In this document: piece by piece, positions 1 through 26,737 of the stretch
Numbering within the stretch: the first letter of the stretch is position 1
Layout of the letters: every line of letters begins with the position of its first letter
Source: Undaria pinnatifida
Lineage: Eukaryota; Sar; Phaeophyceae; Laminariales; Alariaceae
Reading direction: 5' to 3'
NCBI GenBank assembly: GCA_012845835.1
Contig: JABAKD010000014.1
Coordinates: forward strand, 5,069,896 to 5,133,895
DNA: 64,000 nucleotides
Notes under the pieces: model-generated
What the model was told of the DNA's origin: nothing
Databases searched by the model: none
Seen by the model: only the letters and a program-made list of their open reading frames with translations
Translations under genes and position numbers: made by a program

Positions 1-842
1 AAACTGCAAACGTTGTCCCAGTGTTTTGCCCACAAAATCGTGGGTGCGGGCGTCAAGAGGTGAAGGGCACTGCAGCATTTCGGAATACGTTGTTTCACTT
101 TTCGCGTCACAGGCTTGATTGTAGCTGGAAGGGGAACGCTTCGGAATATTTGTTCTTGTTTATTTTCGCATCTCAAGGCTCAACAATAAATTAACCCCTT
201 CAGAGCCCCAAAACCCTTCCAAGTATATTGTCATATAATTTGACCCCAAGAGTGGGTTTCCAGTTGTAGAGGGGTTAAGGGTAACTTTTTAAGGTACGTG
301 TTTTGTGATGTTTCGCATCTCAGGCTCAAGGTTACCTTAGCTCTGTTAGAACTGCGAAAATTATATAATTTAATCGCTTCGCGCGTCTCAGGCTCAAGGG
401 TCAACATTTCGAACTTTTTTCTTGATTTTTTAGGCTCAGGCTCAATCAAGGGTGACTTATAAAGGTAACATGTCACTTTTTTGCCGTCTCAGGTCAACTT
501 GAGGATATCAATTCGAAATGCGGCTTTATCGCTTTCCGCGCCTCAGGCTTGAGGTAACTCAACCCCTTTAGAGCCCAAAAATCCCTTCCCTATACTAGCT
601 TCAAGTGAATTTTGTTCTCAAAAAGGGTCTCCATTAGTGAAGGAAGGCGTTAAGGGCAACATTTTGAAACGCCCTATCCTAACTTTCAGCAATTTCTCCT
701 CAAAAAGGGTTTCCAGTAGTGAAGGAAGGTGTTAAGGGCAACATTTTGAAACGTATTTTTTGCATTTTTCGCGTCTCAGGCTCCCGGTAACTTTAGGGTA
801 CAATTTTGAAGTTCATGTTTTTTATCGCTTATCTCGTCTCAG
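1..842. repeat. Degenerate tandem repeat with embedded small palindromic elements
   Basis: No gene is seen here. A motif close to TTTCGCGTCTCAGGCTCAAG recurs about nine times (near 100, 166, 312, 378, 430, 482, 530, 768 and 832), so this is a decayed tandem array. Copies of a separate palindromic element of about 90 bp, with AACCCCTTTAGAGCCCC at the left and AAGGGTTTCCAG...GTTAA at the right, lie at about 195-285, 553-650 and 660-745. The first exon of the following gene begins at the edge of the last motif, so the gene may start upstream of the window. Confidence 0.6.
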
Positions 843-849
843 GCTCAAG

Positions 850-16500
<15,651 letters not shown>

Positions 16501-17250
16501 AAAGTTTGGAAGGGGTGTAATGGACGGAGGGGGAGGGGGGGGGGTTCGGTAGAACGAGGACATGGAAGGTTCCATCCGTCGGGCTTGCTCGCTTGCTCTC
16601 TTCGGTGGCGGTTTGGGGGAGGGTACCTGGTGTGGTTTATTTTTTCTTTTCATTTTTTCTGACGGTGATTGAACGAAGCTAATGTGTAGCCGGATAAAAA
16701 GCGAACATGTCGGCGTGTGAACTACACGCCTCTCTTTGTCATTACCGTCGCGGTTGGCCCTCTTAGAACTGCATACACGCATTTTTTCTTTTTCTTTTTT
16801 TGGGCGGGAGGGGAAATTACTTGGAATTAGTGTGGGATAATATTTCACATAACAAGTGTGCGATAATCTTTTGTAGTTCTGGAAGGGTTTGCGCGGCTGC
16901 GCTGTTTGCGACGGCGTTGTTGTCGGGGTTTTCGATTCTGGAGGCTTTTTTCGCCGTCCTGCAGTAATTTTCGGTGTAGGTACCACCGACTTATTTGCTG
17001 CTGCGGCGGCGGCGGGGGCTGTCCTGTACAGCGAAGTGCACATAAGCTGGGTCTGGCTGCTGTGTTAAATATTGCCGCCGCGCGTTCATGCGAAACTACA
17101 AACCGATTTTTATCTCAAGTGCGCGTTTGTCTCGACCTCGACAACGCTAGCTTCGTACTTGGGGAAACATTGCGTGTCAGGGTGGCCGCGGGGGGGGGGG
17201 GTATGGGTGAGGGTTTTGGGGGGTTCTAGGTGCAGGTTTTGGGGGTTAAT
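16501..17250. other. 3' flank of the large chromatin gene
   Basis: This is presumably the 3' UTR and terminator region. No further exon is recognised. The open frames here are compositional. A T-rich stretch at about 16640-16665 and A/T-rich sequence near 16820-16880 could hold the polyadenylation site, but no clear signal stands out. Confidence 0.35.
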
Positions 17251-17254
17251 GGTG

Positions 17255-17480
17255 GAGGTTATGAGTGAGGGTTTGGGGGGTATTGATGGAGGCTTGGGGG
17301 TTATTGATGGAGGCTTGGGGGTTATTGATGGAGGCTTGGGGGTTATTGATGGAGGCTTGGGGGTTATTGGTGGAGGTTTGGGGGTTATTGATGGAGGTTT
17401 GGGGGTTATTGGTGGAGGTTTGGGGGTTATTGATGGAGGTTGGGGGTTATTGATGGAGGTTTGGGAGGTTCTGGGTTAGG
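17255..17480. repeat. Minisatellite, unit about 24 bp (GGGGGTTATTGATGGAGGCT)
   Basis: About ten near-perfect copies of GGGGGTTATTGATGGAGGCT plus TGG, with later units changing GGCT to GGTT and GATG to GGTG. The variants sit in blocks, as expected from unequal exchange. Confidence 0.85.
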
Positions 17481-17756
17481 GTTGGGGGGGGTTCTAGGTG
17501 GGGGAGGCGTTTGGATGGTCAGGGGGGATCAGGAGGAAGCGACAATTCGCTTGAGATAATAATAAGCACTCGGTGTGGGGTTGGGGTCGTGTACACGCGT
17601 CCGAGAGGTGTTGGCGGTACAGCAGAAACAGCAGTAGCAAAAGCGGCAGCAGCAGTAGCAGTGGCAATGGCTACGCACCAAAAATATAACATACAAGCTT
17701 GGAGCGCTTGCCTTTTTGCTTTTAAGAAAATGGGACTGCGGCGCCGCAGATCAGAT

Positions 17757-17943
17757 TACAGTGGGGGGTTCCCGATAGTGCGCGTTGAATAGTGCCATCG
17801 CTCTCTGTAGTGCCGGTGAATCGCCTGGCATGACTGAAAGTCCATAGTAACCATATTACCAATAGTGCCGATGCCCTGAATAGTGCCGGTATATTGGGCT
17901 GGCACATACAACACCGGCATTGTTGGGAGCCCCCACTGCACTG
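17757..17943. mobile_element. pogo-like MITE
   Basis: The left end ACAGTGGGGGGTTCCCGATA and the right end GGGAGCCCCCACTGCACTGT are inverted matches, and TA-containing flanks are present. Inside are several AATAGTGCC/GTGCCGG motifs typical of the other GTGCCGG-ended elements here. Non-coding. Confidence 0.55.
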
Positions 17944-19509
17944 TATGCACCGGTACAGGAGGGCGTGGGACGTAATTGTCGCCGTGTTTTTGTTCGCCCC
18001 GGGGGGTCCACTGGCGGGCGAGTAAGCTTTGGAAAGAAGGAAGAGCAGGCCTGCCAGGTTAGGGGTTGTTGACTTGGCAGGAATGAGACGGCGTAGATCT
18101 TACCCGCTTCTGACTTTCCTCGTGCTGTTATTGGGCCATCACGACTGAAGCGGGACATATTTTTCTCCCGAGCGCACGGCATAGCTAGCTCGGCGCGGAT
18201 GGTAAATTAGCCGGTAGGTGGTGGATGAACGTTATTCAAATCTTGCCGATATTTCGTTTAACATACGAGCCCGTGGGGGAAGGAGGGAGAAGGTGGGCGG
18301 GGTGGGGGGGAGAGGGGGGGGGGCACCGCCGCTCGATGCAGGCAGGCAGGCAGGCACGCACGCACGATGGAAAACATTTGCACTTTTTTTTTGTTTTTTC
18401 GCGGTGCATTTGGCATTTTTTGCACGTGATGATAATTTTCAAAGGCGCCGCCAGAGCATTAGGGCACCGTCTTTTAGCGTACGTACGTAAGTCGTAACCG
18501 CGGTCCGTTCGCGTCTCGCTTGGTGTTGGTATTGGCCGGAGAGGGACTCTCAATGCTTTTATTTTTTTGTTTTTTCTTGTTGCTCTCCGTTGTATTGTTG
18601 TTGTTAATGGGGGGTTATACTCCCTCCCATTTGCTTCTTGTGTGGTGGGAGCAAGGTCTGGAGGTGATGGCGCTGGAAAGGGCGAGGGATAGGAAGGCGT
18701 GAAGGCGTGAAGGAAACGGAGGGTGTGATGGAGGCGGTGGCGGAGGGAGGGGGGGGGGGGGGAGGGAGCCTAGGAAGTAACTGGAGGTTTCAGGTCTCTT
18801 TTATCGGCGTGTTTTCCCCTGTGCAGTTAAATGCGCGCCCTCGCTCAGCGGGAACGCACTTGTAATCTGTAGTTTTATTTGTGTGCTCGGGAGGAGGGGG
18901 GGGGGGGGGGGGAGGGGAGGGGGGGGGGGCGTTAAACCTTGCATTACATTGCGTCTCCTGTGTGCGTTGTTTGCGGTGGCAAGCCGCAGGGATTTTGTGA
19001 GATTTTCCCTTTTTTTATCAAGTTGGTTGCGCCGTCCGGCGTTTGTTTTTCATTTGCTTGTTTTGGTATTTTGATTAGCTCGGGTCGGGTCCACGGAAGG
19101 AAGAATGGTGATTAAAACCCACACGCCACGAACTTTAGTTTTTCCCTCTCGGCGTGCTTGGCCTGGGCGGCTAACTTTCCTCTCTTTTCTTGTCTCTTTG
19201 GGGTGGGTGGGGGGGGATAGGGCGGGAGGGGGCGTGTGATAGACACTGACCCCCGTGTTCCCGACCAATAGAGGAAGACGTCATGCCACTTTTATAATAA
19301 CTATGAATACTACATCCAGCAGAAGGAGCAGAAGACGTAAAAGTAGCAGCAGTAGTGGGTAGCAGTGAGTCACAGCTATGCAGGGGTGGTGGTGGTGGTG
19401 GTGGTGGTGGTTCAGGGATCAACAGGAAAAGGGAGGAATAATGGAAAGAATGGACCTTCGATGCTGATAATACTACGTCTTCGACTACGGCAAGCTGTTG
19501 TGTAGTGGT
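17944..19509. other. Gene-poor, G-tract-rich stretch
   Basis: I see no supportable gene. The region has several long G homopolymers (about 18300, 18750, 18895 and 18925), a CAGG/CACG short run near 18345 and a GGT run near 19385-19410. Reading frames across these are homopolymer artefacts. Confidence 0.4.
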
Positions 19510-19862
19510 GGTAGTGGCTCTGGCAGAAGGCAGGCACGAAAACGGGAAAACGCTTACACGCCGATAACATCAACAGCGTGCCGCGAAGTGGCTCTCAACT
19601 ACTGCCACTGGGAAAATGATCCTACACTTAATTCCAAGCAGTATGTCCTACAACCGTGCGTGCAGGCAGCACTTCTAAAGGATCTGGTAGTGCCTTTGGC
19701 AGAAGGCAGGCACGGAAAAGGGAAAACACTTACACGTCAATAACATCAACAGCGTGCCTCGAAGCGGCTCTCAACTACTGCCACTGGGAAAATGATCCTA
19801 CACTTAATTCCAAGTAATTTTTCCCAAGACCGTGCGTGCAGGCAGCAGTTCTAAAGGATTGT
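19510..19862. repeat. Tandem duplication, period about 176 bp
   Basis: The phrase TGGCAGAAGGCAGGCACG occurs at 19521 and 19697. Each is followed by the same 150 bp or so (ATAACATCAACAGCGTGCC, CTCAACTACTGCCACTGGG, CCTACACTTAATTCCAAG, CCGTGCGTGCAGGCAGCA). The copies differ at only a few positions, so the duplication is fairly recent. Confidence 0.85.
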
Positions 19863-20054
19863 CGTACGTGGAAAGCGAGACCACGGCAGTTCTGGGTCAG
19901 CCTGCCCCTCAGAACGTGGATGCAGTGCTTAACCCATTTTTCAACTCCTGTTTTTTTCCCAATCTAAATCCAAGTGCGTTGTTCCCACGTCGGGACTGCG
20001 GTGCTAAATGGGTTAAGGGACCTTAGCGGTGCAAAGAAATTTGCGGTGGCTGGG

Positions 20055-20385
20055 ACAGGCGTTGAAACCCTTTGGAGCCCCCAAAATCGCTCCCTATACT
20101 AACTTCAAGTAAATTCGTCCCCCAAAAGGGTTTCCAGTATAGTGAATGCGTTAACGCGCAGGGTACACGGGGTGAAACCCTTTAGAACCCCCAAATCCCT
20201 CCCCATACTAGCTTCAAGTAAATTCGTCCCCCAAAAGGATTTCCAGTATAGTGAAGGCCTAAACGCGCAGGGTACACGGGGTGAAACGCTTTAGAGCCCC
20301 CAAATCCCTCACTATACTAGCTTCAAGTAAACTCGTCCCCCAAAAGGGTTTCCAGTATAGTGAAGGCGTTAACGCGCGCAGGGTA
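20055..20385. repeat. Three tandem copies of the small palindromic element
   Basis: Three units with a period of about 110 bp, linked by CGCGCAGGGTACACGGGGTG. Each has GAAACCCTTTAGAGCCCCCA at the left and CCCCAAAAGGGTTTCCAGTA at the right, which are imperfect inverted repeats, with TACTAGCTTCAAGTAAA in the middle. Single copies of the same element lie in 1-842, at about 42208-42298 and at about 46448-46532. Confidence 0.75.
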
Positions 20386-21716
20386 CACGGGGTGAATACC
20401 GCGCCACCTGTGTGTGTCCAGTGCGGGACGCCAAGTGGGGGTGCACGATGATGCGTGTCGGTGTGGTGTGTTGCGGTACGGTGCCGCGTCAAGGTGCGCG
20501 CTCTGTAGTAGTTGTAGGCCGAGTAAAATGAGCGCGCAAGCAGGCCTCTGGCCTTTTCACCTGACGATGGTGTTGAGCGTCTTTTCCCCCCCCCCCGACT
20601 GGCACTCTTCATTTCCGCCCCGCGCCCCCCTCCCTTCTTTTGCGATAGACTCAAGAAAATTATGTTGCCTAGCAGGTGTTTTATTGTGACAACGCGTCTT
20701 TTTTTTTTGCATTGGCCACGGCCAGGCTTGGATCAGGCATACTTTGGTCAGGAATGGCGGGGGCATTGGCGGGAGCAGGGAAGGGGGGGAGGGGGGGGAG
20801 AGGGGGGGTCGAGTAAAAGAACGGCGGGAAAGAGAGCGGAGAGGGCGGGGAGGGGCGGGTGGGGGGGAGGGAGGGAGAGACCTATACATGTCGGCTACAA
20901 ACTTTGCGTACCTACTCGTATCTCTACCTACTCCCCTTTGTGTTTTTTTGGAGGCTTGGGAGTCATCACCAGCATTACTCACCCAGGATATATTTATAAT
21001 ATTCCTGTACCTACCCAATAACAAATCGGTCGTTTCTAGCAGCTCAGTGACCACCATCCTCGTAGTAGCATATCGGCGGTGGGGGGATTCAACAGCGGGC
21101 TTTCTTTGTAGAATTACTACGACGAAAGCGAGCAATGAACAGAATACCAACAACGCAGCTTGCAAAGATGAGTATTGACCTGAAATTCGTAAAACTCACG
21201 GCTAACGTCCTTGAAAATTAGTTATAAAATTGCTTTACAACCGAACCGAACCTTGCATACGATGCACATACCTCGTACATGTGTTAAGCTTTCTTGTTCT
21301 CGACCTTTCTTGCTTTTTGTGCCCCTTCTTTCCTGCTGTTCCCTCTTCCCTCTTAAATACGCAATGTGCCCGCCACATTTTGCGCGCATTCAATAAATAC
21401 TTGTTGTCGTTGGATGCGGTTGTATATTATACCCTCATCACATACATTGTTATTATTATTTCATTTGCCATCTGACAATGTAGCGTGAGTGTCAAAAATC
21501 ATAAACGTGATGAAAGAACACATCCAGATGAAAGCGTGAAACGACGTTTCCAACAACAACCAAAAACTACGAATACTAGATGTACCATACATGGGCAACG
21601 CCCACTACTAATATCAATACTAACACTGTTGTTGAAGTGTTCACTCCCCGCGGTTGAAATCATCTCTCAGATTTTCTTCCTTAGTTGCGTTCCCACAGTG
21701 CCACCAGCAGCCAGGT
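20386..21716. other. No gene recognised
   Basis: There is a minus-strand reading frame of about 200 codons (20557-21165) with a hydrophobic beginning. It starts at no ATG, has no recognisable domain and crosses G/C homopolymers. Nothing else was supportable. Confidence 0.35.
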
Positions 21717-21998
21717 CGCGTGCTACGATAGAGGTATACCTTTTTTTGGCGAAAATGTTTTCTGAAATGACGGGGCTCCTCAACCCCAAAATCGTCGGAA
21801 AATACGCCCCCTTAATTTTTGCATGATTCTCGTTGTGTACAGGTCCTCTAGGCCACGGGATTTTTCATCCGGTGTACGAGTAGCAGTTTTATTTTTACTC
21901 CCAAGTCAGGTTTTGGGAGGGACATGTCTTGAGCTCCCAAATTGAGGGGTAGTATTAAGAAAAAAAACGCGGCGTGCGCCTCTATCGTAGCACGCGCG
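21717..21998. mobile_element. Inverted-repeat MITE, GCGTGCTACGATAGAGG family, copy 1
   Basis: Bounded by GCGTGCTACGATAGAGGTAT at the left and the inverted CCTCTATCGTAGCACGCG at the right. Shared interior phrases with the other copies are ACGGGGCTCCTCAACCC, AAATCGTCGG, CATGATTCTCGTTGTGTACA and CTCTAGGCCACGGGATTTT. Non-coding. Confidence 0.75.
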
Positions 21999-22345
21999 TT
22001 TCTTTGTAACAAAGATGCCTGAGACACACACAACACAACACGCGTTTCTTTTCATCCACAGGCAGATCCTCTTGTAGCTCCGCTCCACTCTGTTATTAAT
22101 AATGGGAGAGCCTTTAGTGACAAGCTTGCCAGAGAGAGAGAGCAATTCCACCACACGTATAATAGTCATTGACAGTGTTTTTTACTTGTTTTTGTAAGAA
22201 AGAAAAACGAATACCCTCCCCGCCAAGCTCTGTCCGGTTAGCTCTTGGACCAAGGATTTATTTCGTCGAAAACTCACGTCTCTTCGCAAGCTGTGTGGGG
22301 AGTCATCCCACGGGCGGAGTGCAGTCAAGAAGAGTTTTTTTTATG

Positions 22346-22684
22346 GCTTCCTAACACGAGGAGGCCTACTCATCTCACCCGAAACAGGCGAGTGGTTCTA
22401 CGGTAGCCCCCCCCCCCCAACTTTTCTTGCTTCCTAACACGAGGGGGCCTATTAATCTCACCCGAAACAGGGGAGTGGTTCTACGGTAGCCCCCCCCCCC
22501 ACAACTTTTCTTGCTTCCTAACACGAGGAGGCCTATTAATCTCACCCGAAACAGGGGAGTGGTTCTACGGTAGCCCCCCCCCCCCCCAACTTTTCTTGCT
22601 TCCTGACACGAGGAGGCCTATTAATCTCACCCGAAACAGGGGAGTGGTTCTACGGTAGCCCCCTCCCCCCCCCAACTTTTCTTA
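22346..22684. repeat. Tandem array, four units of 83-86 bp
   Basis: Units start at about 22346, 22429, 22513 and 22599 with GCTTCCTAACACGAGGAGGC, followed by TCTCACCCGAAACAGGGGAG, TGGTTCTACGGTAGC and a C-run. The C-run length accounts for most differences. The unit end GGTTCTACGGTAGCCCC is also the terminus of the next MITE family, so the array seems to have grown from that terminus (inference). Confidence 0.85.
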
Positions 22685-23155
22685 AAACGAAATCGCCGGT
22701 TTTGAAACCAACTCCGGGCCGTGTCTCCTGAAATACGCTGCCCCTTGCCACCCACACGTCATCGTTCGACGGTCCTTTTTTGTGCAAACAAGAAAATGTA
22801 GCAACAAGCAAGATAGTTTCCATAAGCATCCTTCCTCGTGTCGAGCAGCCACATCAAACGTCCGCTAAAGAAAATCGCTGGTTTTGGGGGAAGTCTACCG
22901 AGTCGTTCCACGGTAGCGCCCCCCCCCTAACTTTCCTTGAACGAGATCGCCGGTTTCAAAACCAGCTCCCGGCCGTATCTCCTGAAATTGCGGTGTTCCT
23001 CGACACCCCGACGTCGTCGATCGATAGACCTTTTAGCAAACAACGAAAATATATGGATACTTTCTTTTCAATAGTATCCTCCCTTGTCTCGAGCAGCCAC
23101 ATGAAACGCCCGTTAAAGAAAACCGCAGGTTTTGGGGGGTGGCTATGGTAGAATC
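22655..23155. mobile_element. Two adjacent MITEs of the CGGTAGCCCCCC / ATCGCCGGTTT family
   Basis: About 22655-22905 and 22905-23155. Each starts with CGGTAGC, a C-run, AACTTTTCTTGAACGA and ATCGCCGGTTTCAAAACCA. Each ends with the inverse, GTTAAAGAAAACCGCAGGTT followed by a G-run. Shared interior phrases are CCCGGCCGTATCTCCTGAAA, ACGTCGTCGATCGATAGAC and CTCGAGCAGCCACATGAAAC. Non-coding. Confidence 0.7.
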
Positions 23156-23186
23156 AGCCGATCATTCGTAGAATCTGTGACCAATG

Positions 23187-23457
23187 CTACGACAGAGGTA
23201 GCATTTTTCGTCTAAAAGAATGGTTTCTGACTGACGGGGCTCCTTAGCCCAAAATCGCCGAATTTTTTTTTAGTGAACGATTCTCGTTGTGTATCTCTAG
23301 GCCATGGGATTTTCTCATGCGGTGCCTACAAGTGTGTAGCAGTTATTATTTTTTCTCCAAATTCGTTTTTTTTTCGGGGGGGAAGAGGTCTTTTAAGCTC
23401 CGAAAAATTGAGGAAACTCAGAAAAAGAGGGGTGCACCTCTATCGTAGCACGCGTTC
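23187..23457. mobile_element. GCGTGCTACGATAGAGG-family MITE, copy 2
   Basis: Left end AATGCTACGACAGAGGTAGC, right end GTGCACCTCTATCGTAGCAC. The interior carries ACGGGGCTCCTTAGCCC, GATTCTCGTTGTGTATCTCT and TCTAGGCCATGGGATTTTCT, in the same orientation as copy 1. Confidence 0.7.
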
Positions 23458-23589
23458 TGTGGTCAGGACCTCGGAGGGGCGTTCGTTCTCGAAACCCGAC
23501 CAACAAGTTTTTTACGCTGCTCTATAGTCCTACAATGAAATACGCGCGCGTGTAGGTATCGGGCTAACTGGCAGTAGTACCTCACTTGA

Positions 23590-23880
23590 GGCTGATTCTA
23601 CGATATAGCCCCCCCCCCCCCCAAAAAAAAAAACAGAGATTTTCTTGAACGAAAACCTTTCACGGCTGTGCAACAAGAAGAGGAGTAAGAATGCCATGAA
23701 AAACATAGCTTCACATATTTTCTTGTTTGCAAAGGACTATACATCGAACGATGACGTCGGGGTGGCAAAGGGGGGCGTATTTTCATGCGATACACGGCCG
23801 GGAGTTGTTTTTCGCAAAACCGGCGACTTCGTCAAAGAAAAGTTGGGGGAGCTACGTACATCGTACAACGACTCTTGAGT
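23590..23880. mobile_element. CGGTAGCCCCCC-family MITE, third copy
   Basis: Starts GATTCTACGATATAGC plus a C-run, then TTTTCTTGAACGAAAACC. Ends AAAACCGGCGACTTCGTCAA, then AGTTGGGGGAGCTACG. The interior shares TTCTTGTTTGCAAAGGACTA and GACGTCGGGGTG with the copy near 35000-35165. Confidence 0.65.
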
Positions 23881-24389
23881 GAGGGATTTTGGCCCCAAAA
23901 GCGTAACCCCCAGACCTGGGAGTAGAATGACAGTAGAGGTGGACACATGCTGCGGAAGACGTTCACCGTTAATTTTTCTTACCCGGGGAAAAAGAAGGCT
24001 ACTACGACACCGTAGGCCTGGGGGAGTAACTTTTTTTTTTTTTTGCAGTGGCCCCTTGGTCGGGGTCACTCGCGCGAGTGACTCCCGCCCCCCCGGTCTC
24101 GTCCGTTTGCGATCTTAATGCTCTTCTCGTAGTGTGTTTTTTTTCTAGCTCTGCGAGATCTAGGAATCCGCAACGAAATGGTAAAGGCTTGACACTGCGC
24201 CAACAAAATGGCCTGACTAAGTAGAGTATTTTTGTCCGTGGGAGGTATAGAGTCACTCGCGTACCATTGGCTCAAAACCGGTAGAGCGAAAATACGGGTA
24301 TACCTCCCGCACCCTAGACAGCCTTGGTTTGGGGCTCTTCACTCGAGGAGCTCCATGCGCTTCCGAGGCAAAAACTCATTTTTAGGTTT

Positions 24390-24765
24390 TTTCACGGGGT
24401 CGGATGAATCACTTCTTTTCGCGGGTCGCGACCCGGGTAACGGTGACCCGCATATTTCTCGCGGCCCGACTCGACCCGCAATGTGTGAATAGCCTGCGAA
24501 CACAATGGTCCAAGGTTCATACTCTCAACACGATGTTCTTGGAACAGCACCTCCCGACCCGACCCGACCCGACCCGACCCGACCCGACCCGACCCGACCC
24601 GACCCGACCCGACCCGACCCGACCCGACCCGACCCGACCCGACCCGACCCGACCCGACCCGACCCGACCCGACTAGACTCGACCCGCGATTTTTTAGAAA
24701 ACCGCTCCAGATCCGACCCGCGGGCCGGTTCATGACCCGTGAGAAGCCCGGCTTATTTTGAGCAA
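24390..24765. repeat. (GACCC)n array inside a GGGCTTCTCACGGGTC-ended element
   Basis: 24546-24672 is an almost perfect GACCC pentanucleotide run of about 25 units. It is flanked by degenerate GACCCG words and by termini resembling TTTTTCACGGGGTCGGAT on the left and GACCCGTGAGAAGCCCGG on the right. A copy without the expansion lies at about 50440-50665. The Pro-Thr-Arg-Pro-Asp reading frames across it are by-products. Confidence 0.8.
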
Positions 24766-24857
24766 ACTGAAAGTACACCCCGATGAACAAACCCGGGGCC
24801 TAGGAGCCATCGCATCCACGATAGATAGCGGAGCGTCGGAATGTTCTGAGCTCCTAT

Positions 24858-25135
24858 AGACGCGTGCTACGATATAGAGGTGCACCTTTTTTTTTCCCGA
24901 GGTTTCCTCAATTTTGGGAGCTTAAGACCTCTCCCAGAGACTGATTCGGAGAAGAATCAAAACTGCTATGATATGTACCGGATTTGAAAATCCGATGGCC
25001 TAGGTTCACAACGAGAATCATGCAAAAACAAAAATGGCCTATTTCCGACGATTTCAGGATAATCAGGAACCCCGTCACTCAGAAACAATTTTCGCCAAAA
25101 AAAGGTATACCTCTATCGTGCACGCGTCTATAACT
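24858..25135. mobile_element. GCGTGCTACGATAGAGG-family MITE, copy 3 (inverted)
   Basis: Bounded by ACGCGTGCTACGATATAGAG and GGTATACCTCTATCGTGCAC. It carries the reverse complement of the copy 1 interior (CACAACGAGAATCATGCAAA, CCGACGATTTCAGG, GAACCCCGTCACTCAGAAAC). Confidence 0.7.
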
Positions 25136-25505
25136 CCCACTGTGCACGGAAATATAAGCAAAATTTGGACATTGGTATCGAAATAACATGTTGCTTATAT
25201 TTCCGGACAGGGTGAAAGCAGTGAACCTGAGAAGGGAGCTCAATATATCACCCCCCGTAAAAAAATATGACTCTTAGAAAGCATTCCTTCGCTCGCGCAC
25301 AACCGAACCAACACACTTCTCTATGCGCTGCTCAAGTTTTTGAAACGCATACCTGGGGTGTGCTAGTTAAAAAATATCACACCTCGCTAACCGCTGTAGT
25401 TCCACACTTGAAAAGGTCTCCTCCTGAGCTCAACCGGTGTGTGAGCAATAATGCCTGGCCCAAAAAATGCAAACCCCGCTAGTAGCACGGGATGGTTCTC
25501 CTAGG

Positions 25506-26020
25506 TATAGAAACAGACGCGTGTTACGATAGGGGTGTGCACCACTTTTTTTCTAATACTACCCCTCGATTTGGCAGCTTAAGACCTCTCCCCCCCAAAA
25601 AAAAACTGATTCGATTGGAGAAAAATAAAACTGCTAGAGAAAAAAAAAACTGCTACGAGTCTAGACACCGGATGATGAAAACTCCCATGGCCTAGGTACA
25701 CAACGAGAACCAATATTGCAACAACAAAAAATAGCCTATTATTTATTTATTTTCCGACGATTTTGGGTTAAGGAGCCCCGTCGTTCAGAAACCATTTTCA
25801 GGCACAAAACGTGCGTGCTACTTCCATCGTAGCACGCGTCTCCCACCAACAATTTACTGTACGAGTGGACGGCAAGACAGAGTGCTACGACTTCGATGAA
25901 CGACTCCGTAACCTGTATATAATACAGGTGTACTCGACGAAACCGCTGTTGCCAAAAAACACAACGAAAAAAATCCGACGATTTGGGGGTTCAGGAGCCC
26001 CGTCATTCTAAAAAAAACAA
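25506..26020. mobile_element. GCGTGCTACGATAGAGG-family MITE, copy 4 (inverted), plus a partial copy
   Basis: 25506-25845 runs from ACGCGTGTTACGATAGGGGT to CTTCCATCGTAGCACGCGTC with the family interior (GGAGCCCCGTCGTTCAGAAA). 25880-26020 is a shorter remnant with AATCCGACGATTTGGGGGTT and AGGAGCCCCGTCATTCT. Together with copies 1-3 this makes 21.7-26.0 kb a nested MITE cluster. Confidence 0.65.
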
Positions 26021-26544
26021 AAACAAAAAAAAACAGCTATTACGGATATTGTGGTATACCCTAGCACGGTGGCAGAGAGGCTGTGTCCCGGACGCTAGTC
26101 GGGTTGGTGACACTGTGCAGTGGATAGCCAGGAAGACTCGAGTGCTTCCGTGTTGAGGAGAACATGCAAAGATGTTGTAAACACTGGCGCTCATGTGGCC
26201 AACACACACAGATAAACCGCAGACTATGCAGGAGTCCAGAAGTTGGCTGGGGACTGGAGATGACCAGGATGGCTACGATGCTAGACAATCCGGAAGGATC
26301 CACACGAGAGAGTGAGCTACTCGTCAAGGCAACAGAGAATCCTACAGAAGTAATTCCTCCGCATATTCATACGCACGTTACATACCAACCGACACATAAC
26401 AAATCTACGATGATCTACGACGTACAAGTGCAGTGCTACTGAACATTGATTCATACTGGCTATATGCTAACATTTCCATAATATCTCTTATCATATCGAG
26501 CGGAGCACGCATCAAAGCATAAGAGTGAGTATAATTAGCAAAAA
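26021..26544. other. Unassigned sequence
   Basis: There is a modest open frame on the minus strand (26061-26327) but no recognisable domain or splice pattern. It could be part of a degenerate element; I cannot place it. Confidence 0.3.
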
Positions 26545-26701
26545 GATATATATGTAGGGAAAGGAAGCAGTAGATGGAAGGAGAAGATGTGGGGAAAGGA
26601 AGTGGGGAGATGGTTGGCAGAAGATGGTTGGCAGAAGACACCACTGCTTTGTGGAGTGATTGTTCGACTTCATAGATACTATTATTGTTGATGTTGTTGT
26701 T

Positions 26702-26737
<36 letters not shown>

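Noticed and set aside
20557-21165. Minus-strand frame with a hydrophobic start
   Set aside because: No ATG at the hydrophobic start, crosses homopolymers, no recognisable domain or intron structure.
22346-22684. CRISPR-like array
   Set aside because: The units are contiguous tandem copies without unique spacers, in a eukaryotic repeat cluster.
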